A stretch of DNA of 37,483 nt, from assembly GCA_003644265.1 (NCBI GenBank), contig QNBX01000024.1, positions 1 to 37,483 on the forward strand, written 5' to 3'. The first letter of the stretch is position 1. Each line of letters starts with the position of its first letter. Of this stretch, positions 15,430 through 22,693 are shown one piece after another. The notes under the pieces are model-generated. The model searched no databases. It was not told where the DNA came from and saw only the letters and a program-made list of their open reading frames with translations. This DNA is from Planctomycetota bacterium (GTDB taxonomy: Bacteria > Planctomycetota > B15-G4). Both the position numbers and the translations under genes were made by a program.

Positions 15430-16416
15430 TCACGGCCTCGGCTTGCCCGCCGCCGCGTCCAGGTACTGCATCAGGTCGCCGCCTGTCGTGAGCACCAGCG
15501 AGGTGTCCGGCCCAAACAGCGTGCGGTAGGTCTCCATGGTCTTCACGAAGGCGTACAGCTCACGCGCCACCTCGCTCTGGTCGTAGGCCCGGGCGTAGAT
15601 GGCGGTGGCGTCCGCGTCGGCCTGTCCGCGCACCGACTGCACCGTGCGATACGCGGCCGACTCGATCTCGGCCAGGTCGCGCTGCAGCTTGCCCATGATC
15701 TTGGCGGCCTCGCCCTCGCCCTCGGAGCGGAACAGGGACGCGATCTGCTGGCGCTCGGAGATCATGCGCTCGTAGATCGTCTCGACCACGCTGGGGTTGT
15801 AGTTGATGCGCTTGAAGCGCACGTCCAGCAGCTCGATGCCGAACTCCGCCAGCTTGACGCGGGCGGCGTCCTGGATCTCCTGCTCGATGCGCTGGCGGCC
15901 CTTGGTGATGGCGTGCAGGCGCCCGATGCTGCCGGAATCGATGCCGGTATCCAGGTCGTCGAGCGTGTCGCTCTGCTCCGGCTGGCGATCGCGGGTGGTG
16001 CGGATGACCTCGATCAGGTCGTGATTGGCGATGGCGTTGCGCGTCTCGCTGCCGAGGATGTCCTCCAGCCGCGACAGGGCGCTGCGCTCATCGCGCAGGC
16101 GACGGAAGAACTTGAGCGGGTCCGTGATGCGCCAGCGACCGAAGGTGTCCACGAAGATGTAGGTCTTCTTCCCGGTGGCGATCTCCGTGCGCGGGCCGTC
16201 CCACTCCAGGATGCGGCGGTCGATGCGGTTGACCTCCTGCACGAAGGGCATCTTGAAGTGCAGGCCGGCCTCCCGCACGGGCTCGCCCACGGGCTTGCCG
16301 AACTCGGTGATGATGACCTGTTCGGTCTCGCTCACGGTGTAGACCGCGGTCGACAGCAGCAGCAGCAGCACCAGCGCCACCGCGCCTCCCAGGATCAGCA
16401 TGCCGGGGATCTTCAT
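15430..16416 (-). CDS. hflC: HflC, SPFH-domain regulator subunit
   Basis: HflC forms with HflK a large membrane-anchored ring that encloses and controls the FtsH protease. This 328-residue protein has an N-terminal membrane anchor with a Leu run encoded by a CAG-rich tract on the plus strand (about 16356-16374). The SPFH/band-7 domain follows: VSETEQVIITEFGKPVG, GLHFKMPFVQEVNRIDRRILEWDG and KKTYIFVDTFGRWRI, the last matching HflC proper. A helical tail follows (GEGEAAKIMGKLQRDLAEI, KTMETYRTLFG). Its ATG overlaps the hflK stop as ATGA. FtsH itself is not in the window. Confidence 0.93.
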   Translation of the reverse strand: MKIPGMLILGGAVALVLLLLLSTAVYTVSETEQVIITEFGKPVGEPVREAGLHFKMPFVQEVNRIDRRILEWDGPRTEIATGKKTYIFVDTFGRWRITDPLKFFRRLRDERSALSRLEDILGSETRNAIANHDLIEVIRTTRDRQPEQSDTLDDLDTGIDSGSIGRLHAITKGRQRIEQEIQDAARVKLAEFGIELLDVRFKRINYNPSVVETIYERMISERQQIASLFRSEGEGEAAKIMGKLQRDLAEIESAAYRTVQSVRGQADADATAIYARAYDQSEVARELYAFVKTMETYRTLFGPDTSLVLTTGGDLMQYLDAAAGKPRP

Positions 16417-17408
16417 CGTGCTGCTCCGGTGTCGGCGAGCGCGCCGAGGTCGAGCAGGGGCAGCACCCCCGCCAGGTCTTCAGAGATCACGACCATGGAG
16501 CCGATCCGCGGCAGAACCTCCGCCATGGTCTCGAGGTAGAGCCGCGTGCGCGTGACATCCGGCGCCTGCACGTATTGGACCAGCAAGGCCTCGAAGGCGG
16601 CCACGTCACCCTCGGCCTCGTTGACCCGGCGCTTGGCATAGCCCTCGGCCGCCAGGATCTCCTGCGCAGCCTCACCACGCGCCCTCGGGATGGCCTTGTT
16701 GTACTCGCCGTTGGCGATGTTGACGGCCCGCTCGCGCTCCTGCTGGCTCTGGTTCACCTCATTGAACGAGGCCTGCACACGCTCGGGCGGGTTCACGTTC
16801 TTGAGCTGCACTTGATCGATGCGGATGCCCATCTCGTACTCGGCGACCAGGGCCTGCAGCTTGATCAGGGCGTCCACCTCGATCTCCTGGCGGCCGATGG
16901 TAATGACCTCGTCGACCGTGCGGTCCCCCACCACCTCGCGCATGACGCTCTCGGACGCGTCGCGCAGGGTGGCGTCGGCATTGCGCACCCTGAACAGGTA
17001 CAGGTCCGGACGCTCGATGCGGTACTGGATGACCCACTCCACCAGCGCCGCGTTGAGGTCGCCCGTGACCATGGACTTCTCGGCGTTCCACTCGCGGCGG
17101 TCCGACGACTGGTACGGGTTGCTGGCGCCCGGTGAGCCGAAACCGAACTCCTGCTTGAGCTGCCGCTTCACGGGCACGATCTGCACGCGATCGATGCCGA
17201 AGGGCAGCTTGTAGTGCAGGCCGGAGGGCACGGTGTCCTTCAGGCGGCCGAGACGCAGCACGACGCCCTCGGACTCGGCGGGCACGGTGTAGACGCCCGA
17301 GCTCAGCCCGGAGATCAGCGCGATGGCGAGCAGCCCGATGGCCACCACGCGCACGTTGGCGAGGTTGAAGCTGGGGCCGTCGCCGGGCGGCCAAGTGGGT
17401 TCAGTCAT
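16413..17408 (-). CDS. hflK: HflK, SPFH-domain regulator subunit
   Basis: Partner of HflC. From the ATG at 17408 it has 331 residues: a short cytoplasmic head with WPPGDGPSF (the longer Gly-rich head of E. coli HflK is missing), a membrane anchor (about 21-40), then the SPFH domain (YTVPAESEGVVLRLG, GLHYKLPFGIDRV). Further family blocks are MVTGDLNAALVEWVIQYRI, ERVQASFNEVNQSQQERER and RTRLYLETMAEVL. The frame is open to 17528, but the family begins at 17408; only a distant GGGA lies upstream. The gene order hflK-hflC and the 4-base overlap are the usual ones. It is divergent from the glycan cluster. Confidence 0.93.
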   Translation of the reverse strand: MTEPTWPPGDGPSFNLANVRVVAIGLLAIALISGLSSGVYTVPAESEGVVLRLGRLKDTVPSGLHYKLPFGIDRVQIVPVKRQLKQEFGFGSPGASNPYQSSDRREWNAEKSMVTGDLNAALVEWVIQYRIERPDLYLFRVRNADATLRDASESVMREVVGDRTVDEVITIGRQEIEVDALIKLQALVAEYEMGIRIDQVQLKNVNPPERVQASFNEVNQSQQERERAVNIANGEYNKAIPRARGEAAQEILAAEGYAKRRVNEAEGDVAAFEALLVQYVQAPDVTRTRLYLETMAEVLPRIGSMVVISEDLAGVLPLLDLGALADTGAAR

Positions 17409-17536
17409 GCCGTGATGATCCCTTAGAGCACGGGACCGCCGCAAGCACGCGGGGCAGGCGCCCGCAGCAGGCACGCGCCGAGGGGCTCCCTGAGGCCGAG
17501 GGCCTCCCGAGCGTCCGGGCCTGGGCACCGCACCAA

Positions 17537-17570
17537 CAGGGGCTGCGCGTCGGGCTGCGCGCAGCCCCTG
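17537..17570. repeat. 13-bp perfect inverted repeat in the divergent hflK/methyltransferase region
   Basis: CAGGGGCTGCGCG (17537-17549) and CGCGCAGCCCCTG (17558-17570) are exact complements around the loop TCGGGCTG. The repeat sits 129 bases upstream of hflK and just upstream of a candidate promoter for the opposite strand. It could be an operator for one or both genes, or an RNA hairpin in a longer transcript. Confidence 0.6.
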
Positions 17571-17592
17571 GCAGACGACCCGCGCGCCGGGC

Positions 17593-17601
17593 TGCTAGCC
17601 T
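17593..17601 (+). promoter_or_regulatory. candidate extended -10 before the small leader ORF
   Basis: TGCTAGCCT has the TGn extension and places the expected start of transcription at about 17608, exactly at an ATG. That would give a leaderless transcript. No -35 match is seen. Confidence 0.3.
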
Positions 17602-17607
17602 GTCGGC

Positions 17608-17688
17608 ATGGGCGTGGACCTCGATCAGCGTGGACGCAGCGGGCTGGAGCCCCCTCCGGCGGCGGCTCCGGCGGACACCCCACAATGA
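17608..17688 (+). CDS. possible 26-codon leader ORF coupled to the methyltransferase
   Basis: ATG GGC GTG GAC opens a frame of 26 codons (begins MGVDLDQRGRSG, ends APADTPQ). Its TGA overlaps the methyltransferase start as ATGA at 17685-17688. The 4-base overlap is the same arrangement as in the following genes of the cluster. The methyltransferase itself has no Shine-Dalgarno sequence, so coupling to this ORF would explain how it is translated. The Pro/Ala-rich peptide resembles nothing known to me, and a chance ORF is quite possible in such DNA. Confidence 0.3.
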   Translation: MGVDLDQRGRSGLEPPPAAAPADTPQ

Positions 17689-18335
17689 GCGACGAGCCCC
17701 GCCCCCTCGCGCGCCAGGTGCTCGAGGACTACGCCACGCTCGAGCCCGGCGACAGCGACAGCTGGAATCCGCTGCGGCGCGAGGTCGAGCTGGAACATCG
17801 CGTCGAGCTGCTGCGACGCCTGACCTGGGCCCTGCGAGCGGCCGAGGTCGACGCCGAGCAGCTCTCGGTGCTCGACGTGGGCTGCGGTACCGGGCGCTCC
17901 ACGCGCATGTACCTGGAGCTGGGGCTGCTGCCGCAACAGCTCACGGGCATCGATCTACGGCCCGGCGCCCTCTCCCGGGCGCGCCGGGTGCACCCCGCCA
18001 TTCGTTGGCTGCACACACCCGACGAGGCCTGGCCGGTGGAGGCTGGCTGCATGTCCTGGGCCTCGCTCTGCACGGTCCTGTCCAGCGTGCGCGCGCCGGC
18101 CGCGCGACGCGAGCTGGCCGCGCAGATCGCGCGGGCCGTGCCCCCCGGCGGACACCTGTTCTTCTGGGATCGGACCCACGCGCTCGACTTCGCCGGCGCC
18201 GACCGCCTCACGCCCGGCCCGTGGTTCGAGGGCTTTGAGCCGGTGTGGGAGAGCCCGGCGCGGGTGCGCGGCTACGGCCCTGACGACGCGGGCGCCGCTG
18301 AGACCCATCGCGCCTGGCTGCTGCGACGCGTTTGA
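17685..18335 (+). CDS. class I SAM-dependent methyltransferase
   Basis: A 216-residue Rossmann-fold methyltransferase. The SAM motif I is VLDVGCGTGRS (62-72), followed by the motif II acidic position GIDLRPGAL. A post-motif region AVPPGGHLFFWDRTHALDF is typical of small-molecule or sugar methyltransferases. The N-terminal helix bundle DSWNPLRREVELEHRVELLRRL is common in family-11/25-like methyltransferases. The next gene starts 44 bases downstream. Because the following genes make and transfer an amino sugar, a role in sugar or lipid-carrier methylation is plausible, but nothing in the sequence shows the substrate. Confidence 0.85.
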   Translation: MSDEPRPLARQVLEDYATLEPGDSDSWNPLRREVELEHRVELLRRLTWALRAAEVDAEQLSVLDVGCGTGRSTRMYLELGLLPQQLTGIDLRPGALSRARRVHPAIRWLHTPDEAWPVEAGCMSWASLCTVLSSVRAPAARRELAAQIARAVPPGGHLFFWDRTHALDFAGADRLTPGPWFEGFEPVWESPARVRGYGPDDAGAAETHRAWLLRRV

Positions 18336-18364
18336 GCCCCCCGCGCAGCGCGCCGCCCGCTCGG

Positions 18365-18370
18365 TAAGAT
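18365..18370 (+). promoter_or_regulatory. candidate -10 just upstream of the DegT gene
   Basis: TAAGAT lies ten bases before the ATG at 18380, which would start transcription about three bases before the codon. This suggests an extra, nearly leaderless promoter inside the cluster. The surrounding CGGTAAGATC resembles CGGTAAAATC at 5408-5417. Confidence 0.25.
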
Positions 18371-18379
18371 CTTGCGGTC

Positions 18380-19582
18380 ATGTGGACCATCCCTCTCAGC
18401 GAGCTCGACTACGACACGCGTGAGGAGCAGGCCGTCCAGGCCGTGCTGAGCTCGCGCTGGCTGTCCATGGGACCGCAGACCGAGGCCTTCGAGCGCGAGT
18501 TCGCCCAGGCGCACGGGGCGCCCCACGCGGTGGCGCTGCAGTCCGGCACGGCCGCCCTGTACCTGGCCTTGCGCGCCCTGGGCATCGGAGCGGGCGACGA
18601 GGTCGTGCTGCCGGCGCTGACCTTCGTGGCCAGCGCCCACGCGGTCATGCAGTGCGGGGCCGTGCCCGTGTTGGCCGACGTGAGCTCCGCGCGCCGTCCG
18701 CTGCTCGACCCGGCGGACGCGGCCCGGCGCATTGGCCCGCGCACGCGGGCGCTGCTGCCGGTGCACTACGGCGGCGCGCTGTGCGACATGCCAGCCCTGC
18801 GCGCGCTGGCCGACCAGCACGAGCTCTTGCTGATCGAGGACGCGGCCCACGCAGCGGGCGCTCCGGGCGTGGGGCAGCTGAGCGACGCCGCCTGCTTCAG
18901 CTTCTACGCCAACAAGAACCTGGCCACGGGCGAGGGCGGCATGCTGCTCACCGCCCGGGACGAGCTGGCCAGCCGCTGCCGCGCCCTGCGCTCGCACGGA
19001 CGCAGCACGAGCAGCCACGACAAGGCCAGCGGACACACGGCGCGCGACGACGTGACGCTGCACGGCGTGAACGCGCGCATGACCGAGGTGCAGGCGGCGC
19101 TGGGCCGTGTGCAGCTCGGCAAGCTCGCCGCTGGCAACGCGCGACGCAGGGACTTGCGACGGCTCTACATGCGCGCGTTGGGCGCGTCCCTGGAGATCCC
19201 CTTGGCGGGTGACGAGGAGGCCTCGGCCTGTCACCTGATGGTGGTCTTGCTGCCCACCGGCTGCGATCGCGAGGTCGTGCGCACGGCCCTGGCTACCGAC
19301 GGCATCCAGACCAGCGTGCACTACCCGCCCATCCATCAGCTCAGCGCGTTTGCCGACGCGAGGCCGCCCCGCCCGGTCCTGTCGGTGACGGAGGCGCTGG
19401 CCCCGCGCCTGCTCAGCCTGCCACTGCACGCCCGGCTGAGCGACGCCGACGCGCAGCGGGTGGCCGACGCGCTGCTGGCGGCGCTGACGGCCGAGAGCCC
19501 TTCCGAGAGACCCCGCGCGAGCTCCGGCGCGCACCCAGCCAAGCGCTCCGGCAATACCCCCAACGCGAGACCCTCCCCATGA
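18380..19582 (+). CDS. DegT/DnrJ/EryC1-type PLP aminotransferase
   Basis: A sugar-nucleotide aminotransferase of the DegT (perosamine/LegC-like) family. These enzymes convert a 4- or 3-keto sugar nucleotide to an amino sugar. Visible family marks are SRWLSMGPQTEAFEREFA at the N-terminus, LQSGTAALYLALRALGI, GDEVVLPALTFVASAHAV, the PLP-phosphate and ring contacts D154/H157 in LIEDAAHA, and the Schiff-base lysine K179 in FSFYANKNL. GVNARMTEVQAALG is the family's conserved active-site loop. The last ~35 residues (Ser/Pro/Ala/Arg-rich) are not part of the fold. The stop overlaps the next ATG (ATGA). With the LegB-like dehydratase next door, the likely product is a UDP-4-amino-4,6-dideoxy sugar; this is inference. 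Confidence 0.92.
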   Translation: MWTIPLSELDYDTREEQAVQAVLSSRWLSMGPQTEAFEREFAQAHGAPHAVALQSGTAALYLALRALGIGAGDEVVLPALTFVASAHAVMQCGAVPVLADVSSARRPLLDPADAARRIGPRTRALLPVHYGGALCDMPALRALADQHELLLIEDAAHAAGAPGVGQLSDAACFSFYANKNLATGEGGMLLTARDELASRCRALRSHGRSTSSHDKASGHTARDDVTLHGVNARMTEVQAALGRVQLGKLAAGNARRRDLRRLYMRALGASLEIPLAGDEEASACHLMVVLLPTGCDREVVRTALATDGIQTSVHYPPIHQLSAFADARPPRPVLSVTEALAPRLLSLPLHARLSDADAQRVADALLAALTAESPSERPRASSGAHPAKRSGNTPNARPSP

Positions 19583-20640
19583 CGGCCCCCGACCAGGCCC
19601 CGCCGACCCCCGGCCAACAGGCCCCAACCGCGCGCTGTGGGGCTCCGGATCGAGCGTCCCTCGACGGCGCGCGGGTGCTGGTGACGGGCGCCGGGGGCTT
19701 CATCGGCTCACACCTGGTCGAGGCCCTCACCCGCGCGGGCTGCCGGGTGCGCGCCCACCTGCGCTACCGCTCCGATGGTGACCGCGGCCACCTGGAGCGC
19801 GCGCCACCCGCGATCATGGACCAGGTCGAGGTGCTGGCCGGCGACATTCGCGACGCCGAGCAGCTCAGCCGCGCCAGCCGCGATCGCGATGTCATCTTCC
19901 ACCTGGCCGCCCTGATCGGCATCCCCTACTCGTTCGAGGCGCCGCGCAGCTACGTCGACACCAACGTCATCGGCACGCTCAACGTGCTGGAGGCCGCCCG
20001 GGCCCACGGCGTGCGCCGCGTGGTGCACACATCGACGTCGGAGTGCTATGGCACGGCGCGAGCGGTGCCCATGGGCGAGGATCACCCGCTGGCCGCTCAG
20101 TCGCCCTACGCCGCCAGCAAGATCGCGGCCGACATGCTGGCCAGCAGCTACGCCGCCAGCTTCGACTGCCCGGTGGTCACGCTGCGACCGTTCAACACGT
20201 ACGGCCCGCGCCAATCGGCCCGCGCGGTGATCCCCACCATCATCGCCCAGGCTCTGTCTGGCCGCCGCGTGCGCCTCGGGGCGCTCTCGCCGGTGCGTGA
20301 CCTGCTGTATGTGCGGGACACCGTGGCGGCGTTCTTGGCGGCGGCCGTGGCCCCCGGCGTCGAGGGCCGCTGCATCCACGTGGGCAGCGGTCACGGCGTC
20401 ACCATCGGCGAGCTGGCCACGCGCATCCTGGCGCGGCTCGGCGCCGCCTCCATCGAGCACGACCCCGCGCGCATGCGGCCCGGCGCGTCGGAGGTCGACC
20501 GCCTCGTGTGCGACCCGCGCCTGGCGCATGAGCTGCTGGGCTGGGCGCCGAGCGTCGGGCTCGACACCGGCCTCGACCGCACCATCGAATACATCGAAGA
20601 GCACCTGGCCGACTATCGCCCGGAGACCTACGCGCGGTGA
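19579..20640 (+). CDS. NAD-dependent sugar-nucleotide 4,6-dehydratase, LegB-like
   Basis: Extended short-chain dehydrogenase acting on a nucleotide sugar. The NAD-binding GxxGxxG is GAGGFIG (37-43), the catalytic YxxxK is Y177/K181 in SPYAASK, and TSTSECYGT (151-159) is the dehydratase Thr-Glu loop. RPFNTYGPRQSARAVIPTII followed by SPVRDLLYVRDT closely resembles LegB, the UDP-GlcNAc 4,6-dehydratase of legionaminic acid synthesis, more than GalE epimerases. The N-terminal ~28 residues are a Pro/Gln/Ala-rich extension. It is coupled to both neighbours by 4-base overlaps (ATGA before, GTGA after). A role in providing the keto substrate for the DegT enzyme fits well. Confidence 0.9.
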   Translation: MTAPDQAPPTPGQQAPTARCGAPDRASLDGARVLVTGAGGFIGSHLVEALTRAGCRVRAHLRYRSDGDRGHLERAPPAIMDQVEVLAGDIRDAEQLSRASRDRDVIFHLAALIGIPYSFEAPRSYVDTNVIGTLNVLEAARAHGVRRVVHTSTSECYGTARAVPMGEDHPLAAQSPYAASKIAADMLASSYAASFDCPVVTLRPFNTYGPRQSARAVIPTIIAQALSGRRVRLGALSPVRDLLYVRDTVAAFLAAAVAPGVEGRCIHVGSGHGVTIGELATRILARLGAASIEHDPARMRPGASEVDRLVCDPRLAHELLGWAPSVGLDTGLDRTIEYIEEHLADYRPETYAR

Positions 20641-21656
20641 GGGTCGCCATCGCGCACGGCGAGCTCGGCGCCTGGGACGGCAGCAGCCGCTACATCGTGG
20701 ACGTGGCCGAGCTGTTTGCGCGGCACGGGCACCAGGTCTCGCTGCTCTGTCGGCGCTGCGCAAGGGAGCTGCCGGCCGGGCTGCGCGTGCAGCGCCCCGA
20801 CGAGCTGGCGGCCGGACAGCGCTTCGACCTGCTGTACGGCTCCGACCTGGAGCTGCTGCCGGAGCTGGCGCCGCGCGCGGCGCGCTTCTTCTACGCGCCG
20901 CTGGACGTGCTGGCGGCGTGCCCCGAGCGCGAGCGCTGGGCCCTGCAACACTGTCAGCGCCTGCTGCGCTTCACGCGCGGCGCCGTCACGCTGCTGGAGC
21001 GCGCATACGACCTGCCGCTGCGGGCCAAGAGCCTGGTGGCCGTCTACGTCTCGCGCGCCTACGAGCAGCTGCCGGAGCCCACGCTGCAGCGCCCCTCGCC
21101 ACCCGAGCTGCTCTGGATCGGACGCCTGATCCCAAGCAAGAACGTGGCCTTCCTGATCCGCGCGGCCGCGCGGCTGCAGGCGCCCTCGTGGCGGCTGGTC
21201 ATCGCGGGCGACGGCCCCGAGCGGCCCGCCCTGCAGGCCCTGGCCCAGCGGCTCGGGCTGGCTGGCCGCGTGCAGTTCCTCGGCCACGAGCCCGACCTCA
21301 GCGCACGCCTCGCCCGCGCCTGCCTGCTGCTGACCGCCTCACGCCGCGAGCACTACTCGCTCACACTGATGGAGGCCGCGGCCCACGGCGTGCCCTGCAT
21401 CGGCCTGGCCCCCGACGGCGACATGGTCATCAACGCCTGCGACGAGCAGATCATCCACGGCCGGACCGGATACCTGATCGCCGACGAGGGCGACATGTCC
21501 CGGCGCATCGACGAGCTGCTGTGCCACGAGCCGCGGCGCGCGGTCATGGCGCACCGGGCCTGGGAGCGCAAGCGTGACGCCTTCACGCTGGACGGGTTCT
21601 GGGACGCACTGCAGGCGGGACTGTCGCGGCGTGATGCCCCCGCCGCCGACGTGTGA
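20637..21656 (+). CDS. glycosyltransferase, GT4 family
   Basis: A 339-residue GT-B glycosyltransferase. The N-terminal acceptor domain begins MRVAIAHGELGAWDGSSRYIVDVAELF. The donor domain shows the GT4 marks: LLWIGRLIPSKNVAFLIRAA, LVIAGDGPERPALQALA, VQFLGHEPDLSARL, and the EX7E motif within REHYSLTLMEAAAHGVPCIGL. The GTG start overlaps the previous stop (GTGA). It probably transfers the amino sugar made by the two preceding enzymes to a lipid carrier or glycan; the acceptor cannot be told. It ends 17 bases before the convergent gene at 21674. Confidence 0.92.
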   Translation: MRVAIAHGELGAWDGSSRYIVDVAELFARHGHQVSLLCRRCARELPAGLRVQRPDELAAGQRFDLLYGSDLELLPELAPRAARFFYAPLDVLAACPERERWALQHCQRLLRFTRGAVTLLERAYDLPLRAKSLVAVYVSRAYEQLPEPTLQRPSPPELLWIGRLIPSKNVAFLIRAAARLQAPSWRLVIAGDGPERPALQALAQRLGLAGRVQFLGHEPDLSARLARACLLLTASRREHYSLTLMEAAAHGVPCIGLAPDGDMVINACDEQIIHGRTGYLIADEGDMSRRIDELLCHEPRRAVMAHRAWERKRDAFTLDGFWDALQAGLSRRDAPAADV

Positions 21657-21673
21657 ACACAACAAGGCCGAGC

Positions 21674-22444
21674 TCAGCGTCGCCGGCGCCCTTGCGACCT
21701 CCGGCCGGATCGACGAGCGGCTGGACCGCCGGGGCGCTCGCCGCGCTGCCGTTCGGGCTCAGACCGCGTCGAGCTGCCGCCCGGGCGTCCCACGAAGATG
21801 GTCTGGCGCGCGCGGCCGCCGCGTCGCTTGATGTCGTGCTCGGTGACCACGAAACCCGCGCGGCTCATGCGCTCGCTGAACGAGCGATCGCCGGACAGAG
21901 ACCACACCGCCAGCACGCCGCCGGGGCGCAGGGCGGCCCGGGCGCAGGCCAGGCCCGCGCGGGAGTAGAGGCCATCGTTGCTCTTGCGCGAGAGGCCCTC
22001 GGGGCCGTTGTCCACGTCCAGCAGGATGGCGTCGAAGGCGCCCCGCTCGGAACGCAGCAGGCGGCCCACGTCGTCCTCCACGACACGCACGCGCGGGTCG
22101 CGCAAGGGGTGACCCGCCAGCTCCCCCAGCAGGGTCTCGTTCCAGCGCACGACGGCCGGCACGAGCTCGGCCACCAGCACCTCGGCCGCGGGACCCAGCT
22201 TCGACAGCGAGCGCGCCAAGGTGAAGCCCATGCCCAGGCCACCGATCAGCACCCGCGCCGCGCTGGCGTCGCGCAACGCCGCGCAGCCCTGATCCGCCAG
22301 GCCGCAGTCGATGCCGTAGATCCAGTTGTTCATGAGCTCCACGCCGCCCACGCGGATCGAGAAGACGTCGCCGCGACGGTGCAGGCTCATCTCGGTCTGC
22401 GTCCCGGGGACGGTGGTGGTGTCGAGCAGTTGCCAGGGGATCAC
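21674..22444 (-). CDS. spermidine synthase-like SAM-binding protein
   Basis: A 256-residue protein of the spermidine-synthase/methyltransferase fold. SAM-type motifs are ARVLIGGLGMGFTLARSL, the acidic VLVAELVPAVVRWNE, RVRVVEDDVGRLL and the FDAILLDVDNGPEG strand. The LSRKSNDGLYSRAGL segment is common in the short spermidine-synthase-like family that lacks a proven polyamine role. The C-terminal ~33 residues are a very basic Arg/Gly/Ser-rich tail that may be real or may reflect loss of an earlier stop. The start is GTG. There is no clear Shine-Dalgarno sequence. The gene is convergent with the GT4 gene. Confidence 0.8.
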   Translation of the reverse strand: MIPWQLLDTTTVPGTQTEMSLHRRGDVFSIRVGGVELMNNWIYGIDCGLADQGCAALRDASAARVLIGGLGMGFTLARSLSKLGPAAEVLVAELVPAVVRWNETLLGELAGHPLRDPRVRVVEDDVGRLLRSERGAFDAILLDVDNGPEGLSRKSNDGLYSRAGLACARAALRPGGVLAVWSLSGDRSFSERMSRAGFVVTEHDIKRRGGRARQTIFVGRPGGSSTRSEPERQRGERPGGPAARRSGRRSQGRRRR

Positions 22445-22559
22445 GGCGCGGATGAGTCACTCGGGGCCAGATGAGAAGCGGGCGCAACGCGAGCGCCCAC
22501 GGCTGCTGACATGGTGCCCGCGAGCGGGCCGGGCGTCACCCCTCGAGCCGCGCCGGCTG

Positions 22560-22568
22560 TGTTAACAT
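22560..22568 (+). promoter_or_regulatory. candidate extended -10 for the unknown gene at 22694
   Basis: TGTTAACAT has the TGn extension and a -10 box with four of six consensus bases. Transcription would begin near 22575, giving a leader of about 120 bases. A CCCGC-GA-GCGGG hairpin lies upstream, in the 22517-22530 region. Confidence 0.3.
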
Positions 22569-22693
22569 CGGCTCAACCGGGAAAGAGAACGCGGCCGCTG
22601 GAAGGCGACCAGGCGCTCCACGGCGCGGACACGCCCTGGAGACTCGGCGCTGGCCCGGGTGCGCTGGGCCTCCCCTGCGACGAGGACGGCATC

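Noticed and set aside
16356..16374. CAG trinucleotide run
   Set aside because: It encodes the Leu run of the HflC membrane anchor on the other strand and needs no separate explanation.
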